64,000 bases of DNA from Pseudomonas sp. Tri1. GTDB taxonomy: Bacteria; Pseudomonadota; Gammaproteobacteria; Pseudomonadales; Pseudomonadaceae. Positions within the stretch are counted from its first letter, which is position 1. Every line of letters begins with the position of its first letter. The notes under the pieces were generated by a model, which searched no databases, had not been told where the DNA came from, and saw only the letters and a program-made list of their open reading frames with translations. The position numbers were made by a program, and so were the translations under genes. Of this stretch, positions 46,601 through 57,408 are shown piece by piece. Location of the stretch: positions 790,001 through 854,000 of the forward strand of contig NZ_CP072913.1 in NCBI RefSeq assembly GCF_017968885.1. Direction: 5' to 3'.

Positions 46601-47435
46601 TTGAAGAGGCGTTACTGATGGCTGCCGGGTCCTGGTGGATGCATTCGGCCCATACGACGAACAAACGATTGTTGAACCAGACCGGCCTTATCGAATGCTC
46701 GACCGCGCTCTCGGAAATCGGCACGTTGGCTTTTTCCCAATCCGACCAGGCGTAAGGGTCCGGCTGGTCAAGTTTCGGCGGGTTGGCTGGCGGGGATGGG
46801 GGTATGCCGTCCAGCGGGCGTTGGGCCATGTTCAGCGAACGCCAGAAATAGCTGTTCTCGGAACGAGATTTGCCGATGAAGTAGTAGGTGCTGTTGGCAA
46901 GATCCTCGCCATCGATGTAGCCAGTAAGAATGCTCAGGTTGGCGACTTCTTCGAATCGGGTCAGGTACGCCATGACGGCCGACTGGACCGCATCGGGTTG
47001 AAGCCGGTTCTGATTGAGGTCGTTTTCCAGTTGCCGGAAGTTGTCGCTCTTGTTGGCCCTCAGCAGTGGGTCCAGATAAATCGACGGGAAATAGAGCAAC
47101 TTTTGATGGGCGGCCCACGTGGGATATTGATGCAGCTCGTTGCGCCAGGTCTCCAGGTGCTCGGCGCCCAGGCTTGCCGAGTCGTAGCCGGGTTCCAGGT
47201 TCATCAGGATGCGATGGATGTATTGCTGCAGGCTGGCGATGGCACATGCCACGGGTGTGGTGGGCACGTCCTGGCTGACCAGTACATCGAGCAGCCAGTG
47301 TTCGTAAAGCGCCTCGGCCGTCTTGAACTTCAGGTTTCTTGTCGTAGGGTTGTTGGGCGCAACCTTGTTCAAATAGAGCGCTAACTGTGCATCGCGCAGG
47401 CTTTCATCAAGCTGCTTTTTTATGGCAACGGTCAT
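43677..47435 (-). CDS. tcaB: Tc toxin TcA subunit, C-terminal half (TcaB/TccB-like)
   Basis: Together with TcaA this forms the TcA pentamer: a syringe-like pore that binds target cells. The 1252-residue protein matches TcaB in size. Its N-terminal VAIKKQLDESLRDAQLALYLNK and the ABC-like segment (PYGRYFTELFLYVPWLIAHRL, YEEAERWLRHVFDP) are family blocks. A long glutamine-rich helical part around 790-1050 fits the pore-forming coiled-coil. The C-terminal TcB-binding part holds ENIRATLTQTASKVF and DERYLPFEYTGAVSTWCL. ATG 47435 has AAGGAT 5 nt upstream; a TTG at 47441 is rejected. Residues about 325-460 are encoded by AT-richer DNA. Confidence 0.92.
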   Translation of the reverse strand: MTVAIKKQLDESLRDAQLALYLNKVAPNNPTTRNLKFKTAEALYEHWLLDVLVSQDVPTTPVACAIASLQQYIHRILMNLEPGYDSASLGAEHLETWRNELHQYPTWAAHQKLLYFPSIYLDPLLRANKSDNFRQLENDLNQNRLQPDAVQSAVMAYLTRFEEVANLSILTGYIDGEDLANSTYYFIGKSRSENSYFWRSLNMAQRPLDGIPPSPPANPPKLDQPDPYAWSDWEKANVPISESAVEHSIRPVWFNNRLFVVWAECIHQDPAAISNASSTSQSAGSHPLLRLSLCFKKPDGSWSTPRVCLQGYCEDDALRSKDLDTIKTLVGTVAVHYHQDSHDLLFLALCVRASQANSSNNFIFKKTTYVDKNLGFEPGDTDTTKEKPAEKYLPHLSHHRIQIKVPLHAEGELPLTGIFLGQKLTSKTAPPDITVEKSSLGTIQFLDFDKSAISENDTKNKARQPIRLNTVFAAELIRRTENSLDALFDQQTQHLSEPVLPGDANKIDFHGPYGRYFTELFLYVPWLIAHRLNTEQRYEEAERWLRHVFDPSRANEGCWKSVPLVDGNMTAYHDQAPHDPHQIALSHPVHFRKALYFLYLDILINRGDSAYRALTPDSLSEAKLWYVRALELLGPRAVVQTLDQWTRISLQALSESPHENLRDFERSLTRSNASPSLRLRENHSQSSLPTIDTPHLRVPFNPELLKRWDITESRLYNLRHNLDIVGKPLHLPLFAPPLDPRALPGANALNIADSAAPGLSLPHLPNYRFMVMHSQAQSAVESLSQFGATLLSLIERKEQAQLQELQQQQAWDLAKIAVDLQRQALKIDRHNRQALLASRSIVEGRAHHYQHLLDKGVSEAERQACRLYLRSGAAEQNASDSQAVAGSLMMTPNIFGFSNGGSRWEGALHAAAAIAQGTAISNRTTAAHLERTAQFHRRRQEWAQARDQAQLELLQLDAQLAHVTEQETATRLQLHLAESSLGQAKTNYDFFRRRFTKAQLYQWLNSQFAALYRQAYDATVGLCLAAEACWQYELADLNRRFIQPGAWNATYRGLAMGEQLKLSLLNMQAEYLRRNERDLEIRKTVSLRQLKSKTATSILNKEWAQIHADLLQGQCEFELTHELFEDDYKDQQHYLRRIKTISVSLPALVGPYENIRATLTQTASKVFMSPGGRSVESRYAHQQIALSTGVDDNGLFTLNFNDERYLPFEYTGAVSTWCLTFPNPEAQRDMLESLTDIIVQVNYTARAGGGSR

Positions 47436-47469
47436 ATTCAATCCTTGAATGTTGGGGAAGGAGGACGTG

Positions 47470-50004
47470 TCAGTGGCAGGCCGCGATCAGCGCTTCACCG
47501 ACGGTCCTCCAGTCCGATGTCTCGCTGTCGCTGTTGAGTGCGGTTGCCTTGAGCAGCAGGCTGGCCGACAGCCCGGTGCGCTGGCAGCACGCCTGGCAAC
47601 GCATGACCCAATCCACGGCTTCCATGGTCTGGGCGCGTTTGTGTTCCAGGTGTGCAGTCAGGTAGCTGACTTCGTCAGTGCTCCAGTCCAGCAGGCTGGC
47701 CAGCAGGTTATTGGCTTCTTCGCCTGCGCCTTGCGGCGTGTCTTGGTTGGCAAGCTGCAGGTAATGCAGCAGGTGTTCTTCTGATCGGGCCTGATGGTGG
47801 GCGCAGTGGCTGAAGCGTTCGAGTAGATACAGGGTTTGGGGCGTCAGCGTTCCCGTGCTGCCTGCAGCCAGCCAGGTCGGGTTGTTCATCAATTGCTGCA
47901 GGGTGCTGCTGCTCAGGTGCAATCCCTTGCACGTTTGGGCTGTGCGCAATACCGTCGCCAGCAGCGCAGGCATTTTCCCAGGGGCGCTCTCGATGGCCGC
48001 GACAATCGTTGTTGCATGGGTGTCGGCCATTCGCATCACGCAGGGGAAGTACTCCGCGGACAAGTCGGCAAGGTCGTGCAACAGGGTCTCCACCACGTGC
48101 CGGTCTCCGCTCGGCTGGGTATCTTCCGCCAGCAGTATCGACAGTCGTTTTTCCAGGCTCTTGTTCATTGGCACGTCGTCTCCGATAACATCGAACAGAC
48201 GACACCATGACGCGACATCCCGGTTGTCTTGCTTGAGCCAGTCGACGGCCCAATCCAGCGCCATCAGCACATCGAGAATGTCGGGCTGTGAGGCGTGCGA
48301 AGTACTCAATGTCCCTGTCACCAACGCTTTGCAGAAATCCTCCCCGCCCAGTACGTGGGCCAGCGCCGTGCATTCTAAGGGAGAGAGCCCGAACATCCGG
48401 GCGATACGGGCCTGGCGGTAGAGTGACGAGACCGTGGATAAATCGTGTTTGAACGAAGGCAGGTGTTTTTTGGTTTGCTTCGTTAGCAACAGCAGCGAAT
48501 CCTGCGTCATGGCAAGTCCGAGGCCAGCACTGAGATAGCTGAAGGTTTTCAGGTCCGTCGTGACCAGGTCTTCCACCTGCGGGTGTTCGAGCAATTGGGT
48601 TCGATTGAACACCTGGTCAAACAAGGGCACCTGCTGGCCGCAAGCAGCAATCGGCATGTCGTGCAGTAACGACGCAAACTCTTGCGGCGCGATGCCGTGG
48701 TGTTGGTTCAGATAGCGATAGACCCCCAGGGTGCGCAAGGTATTGATGTTGAGCGTCATCGTCGTGCTGCCTTCCGAGCGCAAGGCATTGACGATCAGCG
48801 TGTCCAGTTCGGCAACGGGAATACCGGTCCAGCGCTGCAGTCGGATCACTCGCTGCATGCGGGCGAACCGTTCGCGGGATGCATGGGTGAAGGTATTCGC
48901 GGGCTTGAGAATCGTCAGGGCGGCTGTCGATTCCGGCCCGTTGATGTAGGCGGCTCCATAATTATTGGCATGAGTCGAGGGGGGACTGGCGGTCGAGGTT
49001 CGTGGGCTGTAGGTGCCTTGTGCCAGCAACTGCTCGACCTGTTCCGTGGTCAGTCCGGTGCGCTCCTTGAAGAACGAAAGATCGTGCAGGCGATTGGTGT
49101 TTTCAGTGCCGTAGCTTTTCTTCAGGACGCCAAGGTCCAGGTCTGAAGTGGCCGGCGCGAGCAGGATTTTCTGTTGCTCAGGACTGAGCCCGGACAACAA
49201 TCTTTGCGCCTCGACATGGGATTGCGAAACATGCCCGTAAGGTGAATCTCCTGATGAAAACGGGAGCTTCAGGCTCACCCGATAATTCAATTCGCCAAGC
49301 ACCGGTTTGTTTGTGTCTAGCCCCAACAGGCACTGGTGATGATGCAGGTCGTAGGGCAGTGAGAAGGGGTAGTGTTCGCTGGCCAGGACCTGGTGGACGG
49401 TCTTGTCGCTCGTTGCCAGATGGGCCTCGATCGCATCGCGCAACGTGTCATTGACGATGTCCAGCATCGGCCGCGCAACGAAGGCACTTTGTTGATCGAG
49501 TATCAGTCCCTTGAGGTCCGGTCGCCGTTGCTCCAGGGTGATTTTGTCGGTTGATGGGGAGGCGTTTTCCAGCTGGCCGGCAAACAGATACAGCGCCCGC
49601 AGATAGGCCACGGGCGAGTCGATGGCAGCGATGTCACCTTCCTTGCAGAACTGATCCCAATGCTCGTTGAACAGCGCTTGATAGCTGATGGACGCTGAGG
49701 TTGAGACCGAACCCAGGCTGCGCCGAGCACGTCGCCGGGTATCGCTGGGCGATATCAGGTGCTCCTGATACAGACGACTGATCTGTCGGGCATAGCTCGC
49801 GGCGTGGTCATAGACCTGCCCGGCATCCACGTCGGTGTGCTTGCCCAGCTCAAGGACGAACTGCGCCTTGCCCATGCGTATGACGTCGAAGACTGACGTC
49901 AATCCCATGCGCTGCAGGGCTGTCCTGAAATCGGCCTGGGCGTTGTCCTCGCCGATTGGGGCGTCGATGAGCCGGTGCAACAGTGAGTCGTTGCTTGCGT
50001 CCAT
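47470..50004 (-). CDS. tcaA: Tc toxin TcA subunit, N-terminal half (TcaA/TccA-like)
   Basis: The 844-residue protein begins with the VRP1-like alpha-helical domain (MGLTSVFDVIRMGKAQFVLEL, YDHAASYARQISRLYQEHL) and has SPVAYLRALYLFAG and LPYDLHHHQCLLGL typical of TccA/TcaA. It supplies the shell part of TcA. It is shorter than TcaA (about 1095) and TccA (about 965). AGGAG lies 10 nt before the ATG. It is the first gene of the operon, 34 nt before tcaB, and has a 251-nt upstream gap. Confidence 0.9.
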   Translation of the reverse strand: MDASNDSLLHRLIDAPIGEDNAQADFRTALQRMGLTSVFDVIRMGKAQFVLELGKHTDVDAGQVYDHAASYARQISRLYQEHLISPSDTRRRARRSLGSVSTSASISYQALFNEHWDQFCKEGDIAAIDSPVAYLRALYLFAGQLENASPSTDKITLEQRRPDLKGLILDQQSAFVARPMLDIVNDTLRDAIEAHLATSDKTVHQVLASEHYPFSLPYDLHHHQCLLGLDTNKPVLGELNYRVSLKLPFSSGDSPYGHVSQSHVEAQRLLSGLSPEQQKILLAPATSDLDLGVLKKSYGTENTNRLHDLSFFKERTGLTTEQVEQLLAQGTYSPRTSTASPPSTHANNYGAAYINGPESTAALTILKPANTFTHASRERFARMQRVIRLQRWTGIPVAELDTLIVNALRSEGSTTMTLNINTLRTLGVYRYLNQHHGIAPQEFASLLHDMPIAACGQQVPLFDQVFNRTQLLEHPQVEDLVTTDLKTFSYLSAGLGLAMTQDSLLLLTKQTKKHLPSFKHDLSTVSSLYRQARIARMFGLSPLECTALAHVLGGEDFCKALVTGTLSTSHASQPDILDVLMALDWAVDWLKQDNRDVASWCRLFDVIGDDVPMNKSLEKRLSILLAEDTQPSGDRHVVETLLHDLADLSAEYFPCVMRMADTHATTIVAAIESAPGKMPALLATVLRTAQTCKGLHLSSSTLQQLMNNPTWLAAGSTGTLTPQTLYLLERFSHCAHHQARSEEHLLHYLQLANQDTPQGAGEEANNLLASLLDWSTDEVSYLTAHLEHKRAQTMEAVDWVMRCQACCQRTGLSASLLLKATALNSDSETSDWRTVGEALIAACH

Positions 50005-50167
50005 GTGTTGTCCATCTCCTGTTCGAACGGAATGTGCGGTCCAGGGGAAACCGTACAGGAGCGTGCGACAAAAGGCGGTAGGACGAGAGGGGGTGGGTTT
50101 TGTACGAAAGGGCGATGCGTTGCTGGTTTCTACTGAGCAGGATTTTACTGTAGACCGTATACCAGGA

Positions 50168-50194
50168 GCGTGAGGCCCATAAGAGGCCCCACGC
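50168..50194 (-). terminator. Hairpin between chemoreceptor gene and tcaA
   Basis: On the minus strand GCGTGGGGCC and GGCCTCACGC form a 10-bp stem with one G-T pair and a 7-nt loop. It lies about 60 nt after the chemoreceptor stop and before the Tc operon. No T run follows, so termination would be partial. The rest of the gap to 50005 should contain the Tc promoter, but no convincing -35/-10 pair was found. Confidence 0.4.
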
Positions 50195-50255
50195 GGGGTT
50201 CTTCATACCTTTAAGTGAACCACGTTGTTGCAATGTATGGGGCCTAGGGCGCGAC

Positions 50256-52175
50256 TCAAACCCTGAAGTGACTCACCATCATCTGCAACTGATTGCCCAA
50301 CCGCGCCAGTTCAACACTGGACGCAGCGGTTTCTTCGCTGGCGGCGGCGGTCTGTTCGGAGACGTCGCGCACGTTGATGATGCTGCGGCTGATTTCCTCG
50401 GCCACGGCGCTTTGCTGTTCGGCGGCTGCGGCGATCTGCTGGTTCATCGACTGGATGTTCGACACCGTGCGGGTGATGTTCCCCAGTGACACGCCGGCCT
50501 TGCGGGTCAGGGCCACGCTGCTGTCGGTCAGGTTGCGGCTGTTGTTCATCACAGCGGCCACTTGTTGGGTGCCGTTTTGCAGGCCGGCCACCAGGCCTTC
50601 GATTTCCTCGGTGGACTTCTGCGTGCGCTGGGCCAGGCCACGAACTTCGTCCGCCACCACGGCGAAACCACGGCCCGCTTCACCGGCGCGTGCCGCTTCG
50701 ATGGCGGCGTTGAGGGCCAGCAGGTTGGTCTGTTCGGCCACGGCCTTGATCACGTCCATGACGCTGCCGATCTTGTCGCTTTCCTGTTGCAGCACGGTCA
50801 TGGCGTCGGTGGAACGCACCACTTCGCTGGCCAGGCGTTCGATCTGGGCGATGGCTTCGCTGACCACCTGATCGCCGGCCCGGGCTTCGCCGTCTGCGGC
50901 GGCGGCTGCTTGGGAGGCTTCTTCGGCATTGCGCGCCACTTCCTGGACCGTGGCGGTCATTTCGTGCATGGCGGTCGCAACCTGGTCGGTCTCGACTTTC
51001 TGGCTGTTGACCCCGGCGCTGGTCTGCTCGGTCACGGCGGACAGTTCTTCGGCGGCGCTGGCGATCTGGGTCACACCATCGCGGATGCCGCTGATCAGGT
51101 CGCGCAGGGTCACGCCCATACGGGCGATGCCTTGTTGCAGCACGCCCAGTTCATCGCGACGGGTGACGATGACCGTGTGCGACAGGTCGCCACTGGCGAT
51201 GCGTTCAACCACGGCCAGGGTTTCGCGCAGCGGACGGGTAATCTGGCGCGTGATGATCACGGCCGCGATGATGCCCATCAGTAACGCCAGCAAGGTGCTG
51301 GTCAGTTGCAGGGTGCGCGCCTGGGCGCTTTCGGCGTCGCGGCGGTCGAGTTGGATCTGGTACAGCTGCTCGCTCAGGGAAACGATGCTCGCGCCCTGGT
51401 CAGTCATTTCCTTGCGCGCCTGGACCACATCGGCGGTGGCCAGCTTGAAGGCCTGCAAGGCGCTGCGGTATTGGCCCAGGGCGTTTTCCAGCTGGCGCAG
51501 TTCATCTTGGCGGGTGCTGGAGAAATGCTCATTCAACGGTTTGAGCGAAGCAATGGCGGCGTCCAGTTGGGTAACGGCCTTGCGTTCGGTATCGGCGTTG
51601 CTGTTGGCGGTGTAGCCGCGCACTTCATAGCGGGCCAGCATGAACGCCTGCTTGGCTTGGGTGATGGCCTGGAACTGGGCGAAGCGTTCATCGCTCAGAG
51701 CCATCTGCCGCACGTCGGTATCGATGGTCTCGATCAGCTTGTAGGCGATCTCGGCGTTCGCGCCCATGGCGTCACGGGCGGTGTTGCCGGTGCGATAGGC
51801 GCCGCGCATTTTGTTCAGGGAAACCTGATAGGCGCTGATGACTGCGCTCTGCTCCTTGAGCAGTTTGACGTTTTCCGGGCTCTTGAAACTGCTGAGCAGC
51901 GCGTTCTGTTGCGCCACGAAACCGTCGAGGGTGGTCTGCACATTTTGTGCGGCAGTCTCGTCGCCATTGGTTAGCATGTATTGCAGGCGCGTAACCCGCA
52001 GCTTGGTCAGGCTGGCGTTGAGCTGGGTGATGTCGCTCATCCAGTTGCTACGGTCGATCAGACCGCCAAGGCTGGTCCAGCTGGTCAGGGCCAGCAGGCA
52101 GGTCAGTACCAGCACCAGGCCAAAGCCAAGGCCTAATTTCATGTTGACGCTAATGTTGCCAAACCAGCTATTCAT
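50256..52175 (-). CDS. Methyl-accepting chemotaxis protein with HBM sensor domain (McpS-like)
   Basis: The 639-residue chemoreceptor has the same length and N-terminus ([25 protein letters not shown]) as McpS of P. putida, whose helical bimodular (HBM) domain senses TCA-cycle acids. Layout: membrane helix about 10-32, HBM periplasmic domain about 35-280, second helix, HAMP ([19 protein letters not shown]), and signalling domain with the conserved hairpin tip [35 protein letters not shown] precedes ATG 52175; longer readings lack support. The ligand remains inferred. Confidence 0.93.
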   Translation of the reverse strand: MNSWFGNISVNMKLGLGFGLVLVLTCLLALTSWTSLGGLIDRSNWMSDITQLNASLTKLRVTRLQYMLTNGDETAAQNVQTTLDGFVAQQNALLSSFKSPENVKLLKEQSAVISAYQVSLNKMRGAYRTGNTARDAMGANAEIAYKLIETIDTDVRQMALSDERFAQFQAITQAKQAFMLARYEVRGYTANSNADTERKAVTQLDAAIASLKPLNEHFSSTRQDELRQLENALGQYRSALQAFKLATADVVQARKEMTDQGASIVSLSEQLYQIQLDRRDAESAQARTLQLTSTLLALLMGIIAAVIITRQITRPLRETLAVVERIASGDLSHTVIVTRRDELGVLQQGIARMGVTLRDLISGIRDGVTQIASAAEELSAVTEQTSAGVNSQKVETDQVATAMHEMTATVQEVARNAEEASQAAAAADGEARAGDQVVSEAIAQIERLASEVVRSTDAMTVLQQESDKIGSVMDVIKAVAEQTNLLALNAAIEAARAGEAGRGFAVVADEVRGLAQRTQKSTEEIEGLVAGLQNGTQQVAAVMNNSRNLTDSSVALTRKAGVSLGNITRTVSNIQSMNQQIAAAAEQQSAVAEEISRSIINVRDVSEQTAAASEETAASSVELARLGNQLQMMVSHFRV

Positions 52176-52402
52176 CAAATTCCTCCAGGAACGTTGTGCT
52201 GCTTGATCATCGATTGGCTGGAAGATTGTTGTTGTTAAGAGCCAGCAAAAACCTGTAACAGGGCTATATCGGCCACCACACCTGGATCTGTAAATTTTTT
52301 TCCGGCTATCGGGATTGCTGGGTATTGAGGTGCATGCCAAGCTTTTTTTCACATTCGTTTCACTGCCTGCCAACGTCGGTCTCTCTACTGTCGCGCCATC
52401 GA

Positions 52403-53107
52403 ATGACTGGGTGGATGCCGTCGGGGCGGCTTGATGTGGAACTGAGACTGAGCCTTTTCGGCCTGACGCGTTCGATCGATACGCGCCGGTTTGCCCGTCA
52501 CCGAAACACTGTGGTGGCCTTGGCGGCGGCACTGTTGGTGATCCCGTTGACCCTCTGGCTGCTGAGCCCGGCAGCGATACCGGACCTGGCCCACGGCAAC
52601 GTCGCCGGCGCCCGGGCGTTGGCCGACGGTTGGGCCAAGGGGGAGATGATCGTGCTGGTGCGCCATGTCGAACGCTGCGACCACGCCAAGGCCGCGTGCC
52701 TGAATGATCGCGAAGGCATCACTGACCGAGCCCGTGCCGTTGCGGTGGACCTGGGCTCGCGGTTCGAGCAACTGGGCCTGGACAACGCCGACCTCTACAA
52801 CAGCCCGCTGGTCCGTGCGGCCCAGACAGCGGGCTACATGTTCAACAAGGTGAGTGCGGGTGACGACTGGCTGATCAATTGCCGCCACGACCTTCTACGT
52901 AATGCCCTGGCCCATAAAGTCGCCGGGCGCAACCTGATTCTGGTTACCCACAGCGAATGCATGCAGGCGTTGGAAACCGCGCTCCAGCGGCCAACCTCGA
53001 CGTTTGGCTACGGCGCATCGCTGTTCGTCTCCACCGCCCAGCCACAAGCGCCGCAGTTGCTCGGTTTTATCGAAGCATCTGACTGGCGATCGATGGCGTT
53101 TAAGTGA
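52403..53107 (+). CDS. Membrane-anchored histidine phosphatase-family protein
   Basis: The protein has one N-terminal membrane helix ([18 protein letters not shown]) followed by a periplasmic histidine-phosphatase domain. The phosphate pocket is [10 protein letters not shown], with the second histidine in [12 protein letters not shown]. It resembles LPS core heptose-phosphate phosphatase-like proteins. The start is unsettled: ATG 52403, or GTG 52435 giving [15 protein letters not shown]; neither has a strong ribosome site. It lies 24 nt before a PAP2 gene, suggesting joint envelope-phosphate metabolism. Confidence 0.8.
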   Translation: MTGWMPSGRLDVELRLSLFGLTRSIDTRRFARHRNTVVALAAALLVIPLTLWLLSPAAIPDLAHGNVAGARALADGWAKGEMIVLVRHVERCDHAKAACLNDREGITDRARAVAVDLGSRFEQLGLDNADLYNSPLVRAAQTAGYMFNKVSAGDDWLINCRHDLLRNALAHKVAGRNLILVTHSECMQALETALQRPTSTFGYGASLFVSTAQPQAPQLLGFIEASDWRSMAFK

Positions 53108-53131
53108 TTTTTCCCACGTTTAGGACCGCCC

Positions 53132-53980
53132 ATGCTGACGTCTGCTCGCGCCCGTTTCTACGGGCTCAATCTTGGAATTCCCCTGGTCTGCGCGGCAGTG
53201 GTGTTCTTGCTGTTCGACATGACTCGCATCGATATCGCCTTCAGCGATTTATTCTACGACCCGCTGCACCAGGTCTTTCCGTTGGAGCACGTGCGGCTGT
53301 TCGAGAAAATCACCCATAAGTGGGCCAGGATCATCCCGAACTGGACCGGCGAGGCGGCGATTATCGGGGCGCTGTTGTCGTTTGTCTGGCCGATCTTCAA
53401 GCCAGAAAAGCGCCCGGGATTACTTCGCTTGCTGGAGAAGACCCGTTTGGCCACGCCGTTGCGTTTTGCCCACAAGCATCGGCGCGATTTTCTCTATGTG
53501 GTCTTTGCATTTTCCCTCAGCACCGGGGTCATTCATTACCTCAAAGGTCACACCAGCGTGTATTGCCCGGTGGAAACCACCCAGTACGCTGGCAAGATCG
53601 AGCACAAGGAATGGTTCCAGAACTTCAATCTGTTGAAAGTCGCCGGTGATGGGCGCTGCTGGCCAGGCGGCCATGCGTCTGGCGGCTTCACGATGCTGGC
53701 GTTGTATTTCGTGGCCCGCCGTTACCGTTGGCGTCATTCCAAAGCGGTGATGTATGGGGCGCTGGCCCTGGGGTTCGTCTACGGCACGACGCGGGTCTTG
53801 CAGGGTTGGCACTACATGTCGCACACGTTCTGGGCGGGGATTTTCGTCTGGTTGAGCTGTTGGCTGATGGCGCTGATGTTTTATGGACGGGTGGTCCTGG
53901 CGCAGCCGGTGTTGACGCGACGTCCGGTCACTATCGGGCCAGCCGTACCCGAGTTGGGTAACGCGCAATCGCCGGCTTGA
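53132..53980 (+). CDS. PAP2-family membrane phosphatase
   Basis: The 282-residue inner-membrane protein carries the three PAP2 signatures: a KGHTSVYCP first motif, the PGGHASGG second motif with the catalytic histidine, and TRVLQGWHYMSHTFWAG as third motif, where SHTF takes the place of the usual SHxxxD. About six membrane helices are visible. Such enzymes dephosphorylate undecaprenyl diphosphate, lipid A or related lipids. TAGGA precedes the ATG. Confidence 0.88.
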   Translation: MLTSARARFYGLNLGIPLVCAAVVFLLFDMTRIDIAFSDLFYDPLHQVFPLEHVRLFEKITHKWARIIPNWTGEAAIIGALLSFVWPIFKPEKRPGLLRLLEKTRLATPLRFAHKHRRDFLYVVFAFSLSTGVIHYLKGHTSVYCPVETTQYAGKIEHKEWFQNFNLLKVAGDGRCWPGGHASGGFTMLALYFVARRYRWRHSKAVMYGALALGFVYGTTRVLQGWHYMSHTFWAGIFVWLSCWLMALMFYGRVVLAQPVLTRRPVTIGPAVPELGNAQSPA

Positions 53981-53989
53981 ATGACAGGC

Positions 53990-54016
53990 AAAAAAAAGCC
54001 CGCGGGAGGGCGGGCT
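53990..54016 (-). terminator. Rho-independent terminator of katG
   Basis: AGCCCGC (53997-54003) pairs with GCGGGCT (54010-54016) around a 6-nt loop. On the minus strand the stem is followed by a run of seven or more T (53990-53997), so it ends transcription coming from katG. The opposing PAP2 gene stops just before it. Confidence 0.85.
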
Positions 54017-54131
54017 AAAACCTTAGTTTCTTGAATGAGCGAGGGGACTTTACCCAATCACACGGGGGTGTGGGGTGAAGAAAAGTTCATGAGGCCGCCT
54101 CCTTGCCAGGCCTCATGCCCTCGGACTCTGT

Positions 54132-56740
<2,609 letters not shown>

Positions 56741-57358
56741 GTGGCGCCTGCCGTGACGGACCCAATAATGAACAAATGCCCGCGCAGCACGGCCTTCCAT
56801 GAAGCGGGTCATGCCCTGGCCTTCTGGTGGAACGGCCAACCGATAAAACGCATCACCGTGCGTACCAAGGCCCAAGCCTGCACGGGGCCTCTGTTCGACC
56901 TGTGCGGTAACCCCCTGTACGCAGAAGGGATGGTGGAAGCGGATTACCTTGTCCCGCGCCCGGCCTTCAACGCTCCGGGAATCGCTGAATACCTGCCCTC
57001 GATGGTCGATGCCATTGAACGTGACCTGCTCCATTGCTTCGCGGGGCCCGTGGCCGAGGCGGTCTACCGGCACCGCAGGTCCGACCGGTTGATCAGGGGC
57101 AGCGGCCGGGGAGACCTGGACCGGGGGCTCGAATTGATCAGCCTGCTGCCGCCGCGCAAGCTACTTGATGCCGAATCCCAGGCCATTGCCCGCTGCAGCT
57201 GTCTGGTGCATCGCTACTGGCCGGCTGTCAGCGCCGTGGCGGGCTTTCTGCAAGAGCACGGCACGGTTGAGGGGAGCGCCGTCACAGCGCTGCTGTGCGA
57301 GATGACCGGGGAGCGACCGATGTTGCTTGGCCATCAAGTGGCAAGCCTCGACTCGTGA
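56741..57358 (+). CDS. Stand-alone HEAGH zinc-peptidase-like protein
   Basis: The roughly 205-residue protein has STAFHEAGHALAFWW near the N-terminus, the HExxH zinc motif in the form used by FtsH (M41) peptidases. CFAGPVAEAVY and SGRGDLDRGLELI then match the position and style of the third metal-ligand region of FtsH. The AAA ATPase and membrane parts of FtsH are absent. Cellular function is unknown. The start is uncertain: GTG 56741 (weak AGGTGAGG upstream) or ATG 56768, just before the motif. It converges on the ABC-transporter operon. Confidence 0.75.
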   Translation: MAPAVTDPIMNKCPRSTAFHEAGHALAFWWNGQPIKRITVRTKAQACTGPLFDLCGNPLYAEGMVEADYLVPRPAFNAPGIAEYLPSMVDAIERDLLHCFAGPVAEAVYRHRRSDRLIRGSGRGDLDRGLELISLLPPRKLLDAESQAIARCSCLVHRYWPAVSAVAGFLQEHGTVEGSAVTALLCEMTGERPMLLGHQVASLDS

Positions 57359-57408
57359 TCAAGGCGTTGCCACTGGCCCTATCCGACTCGGATGAAAGCC
57401 ACTGCTCG

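Noticed and set aside
52176..52532. 119-residue N-terminal extension of the chemoreceptor
   Set aside because: The extra residues are low-complexity proline- and serine-rich, and the ATG at 52175 has a strong GGAGGA site and the McpS N-terminus.
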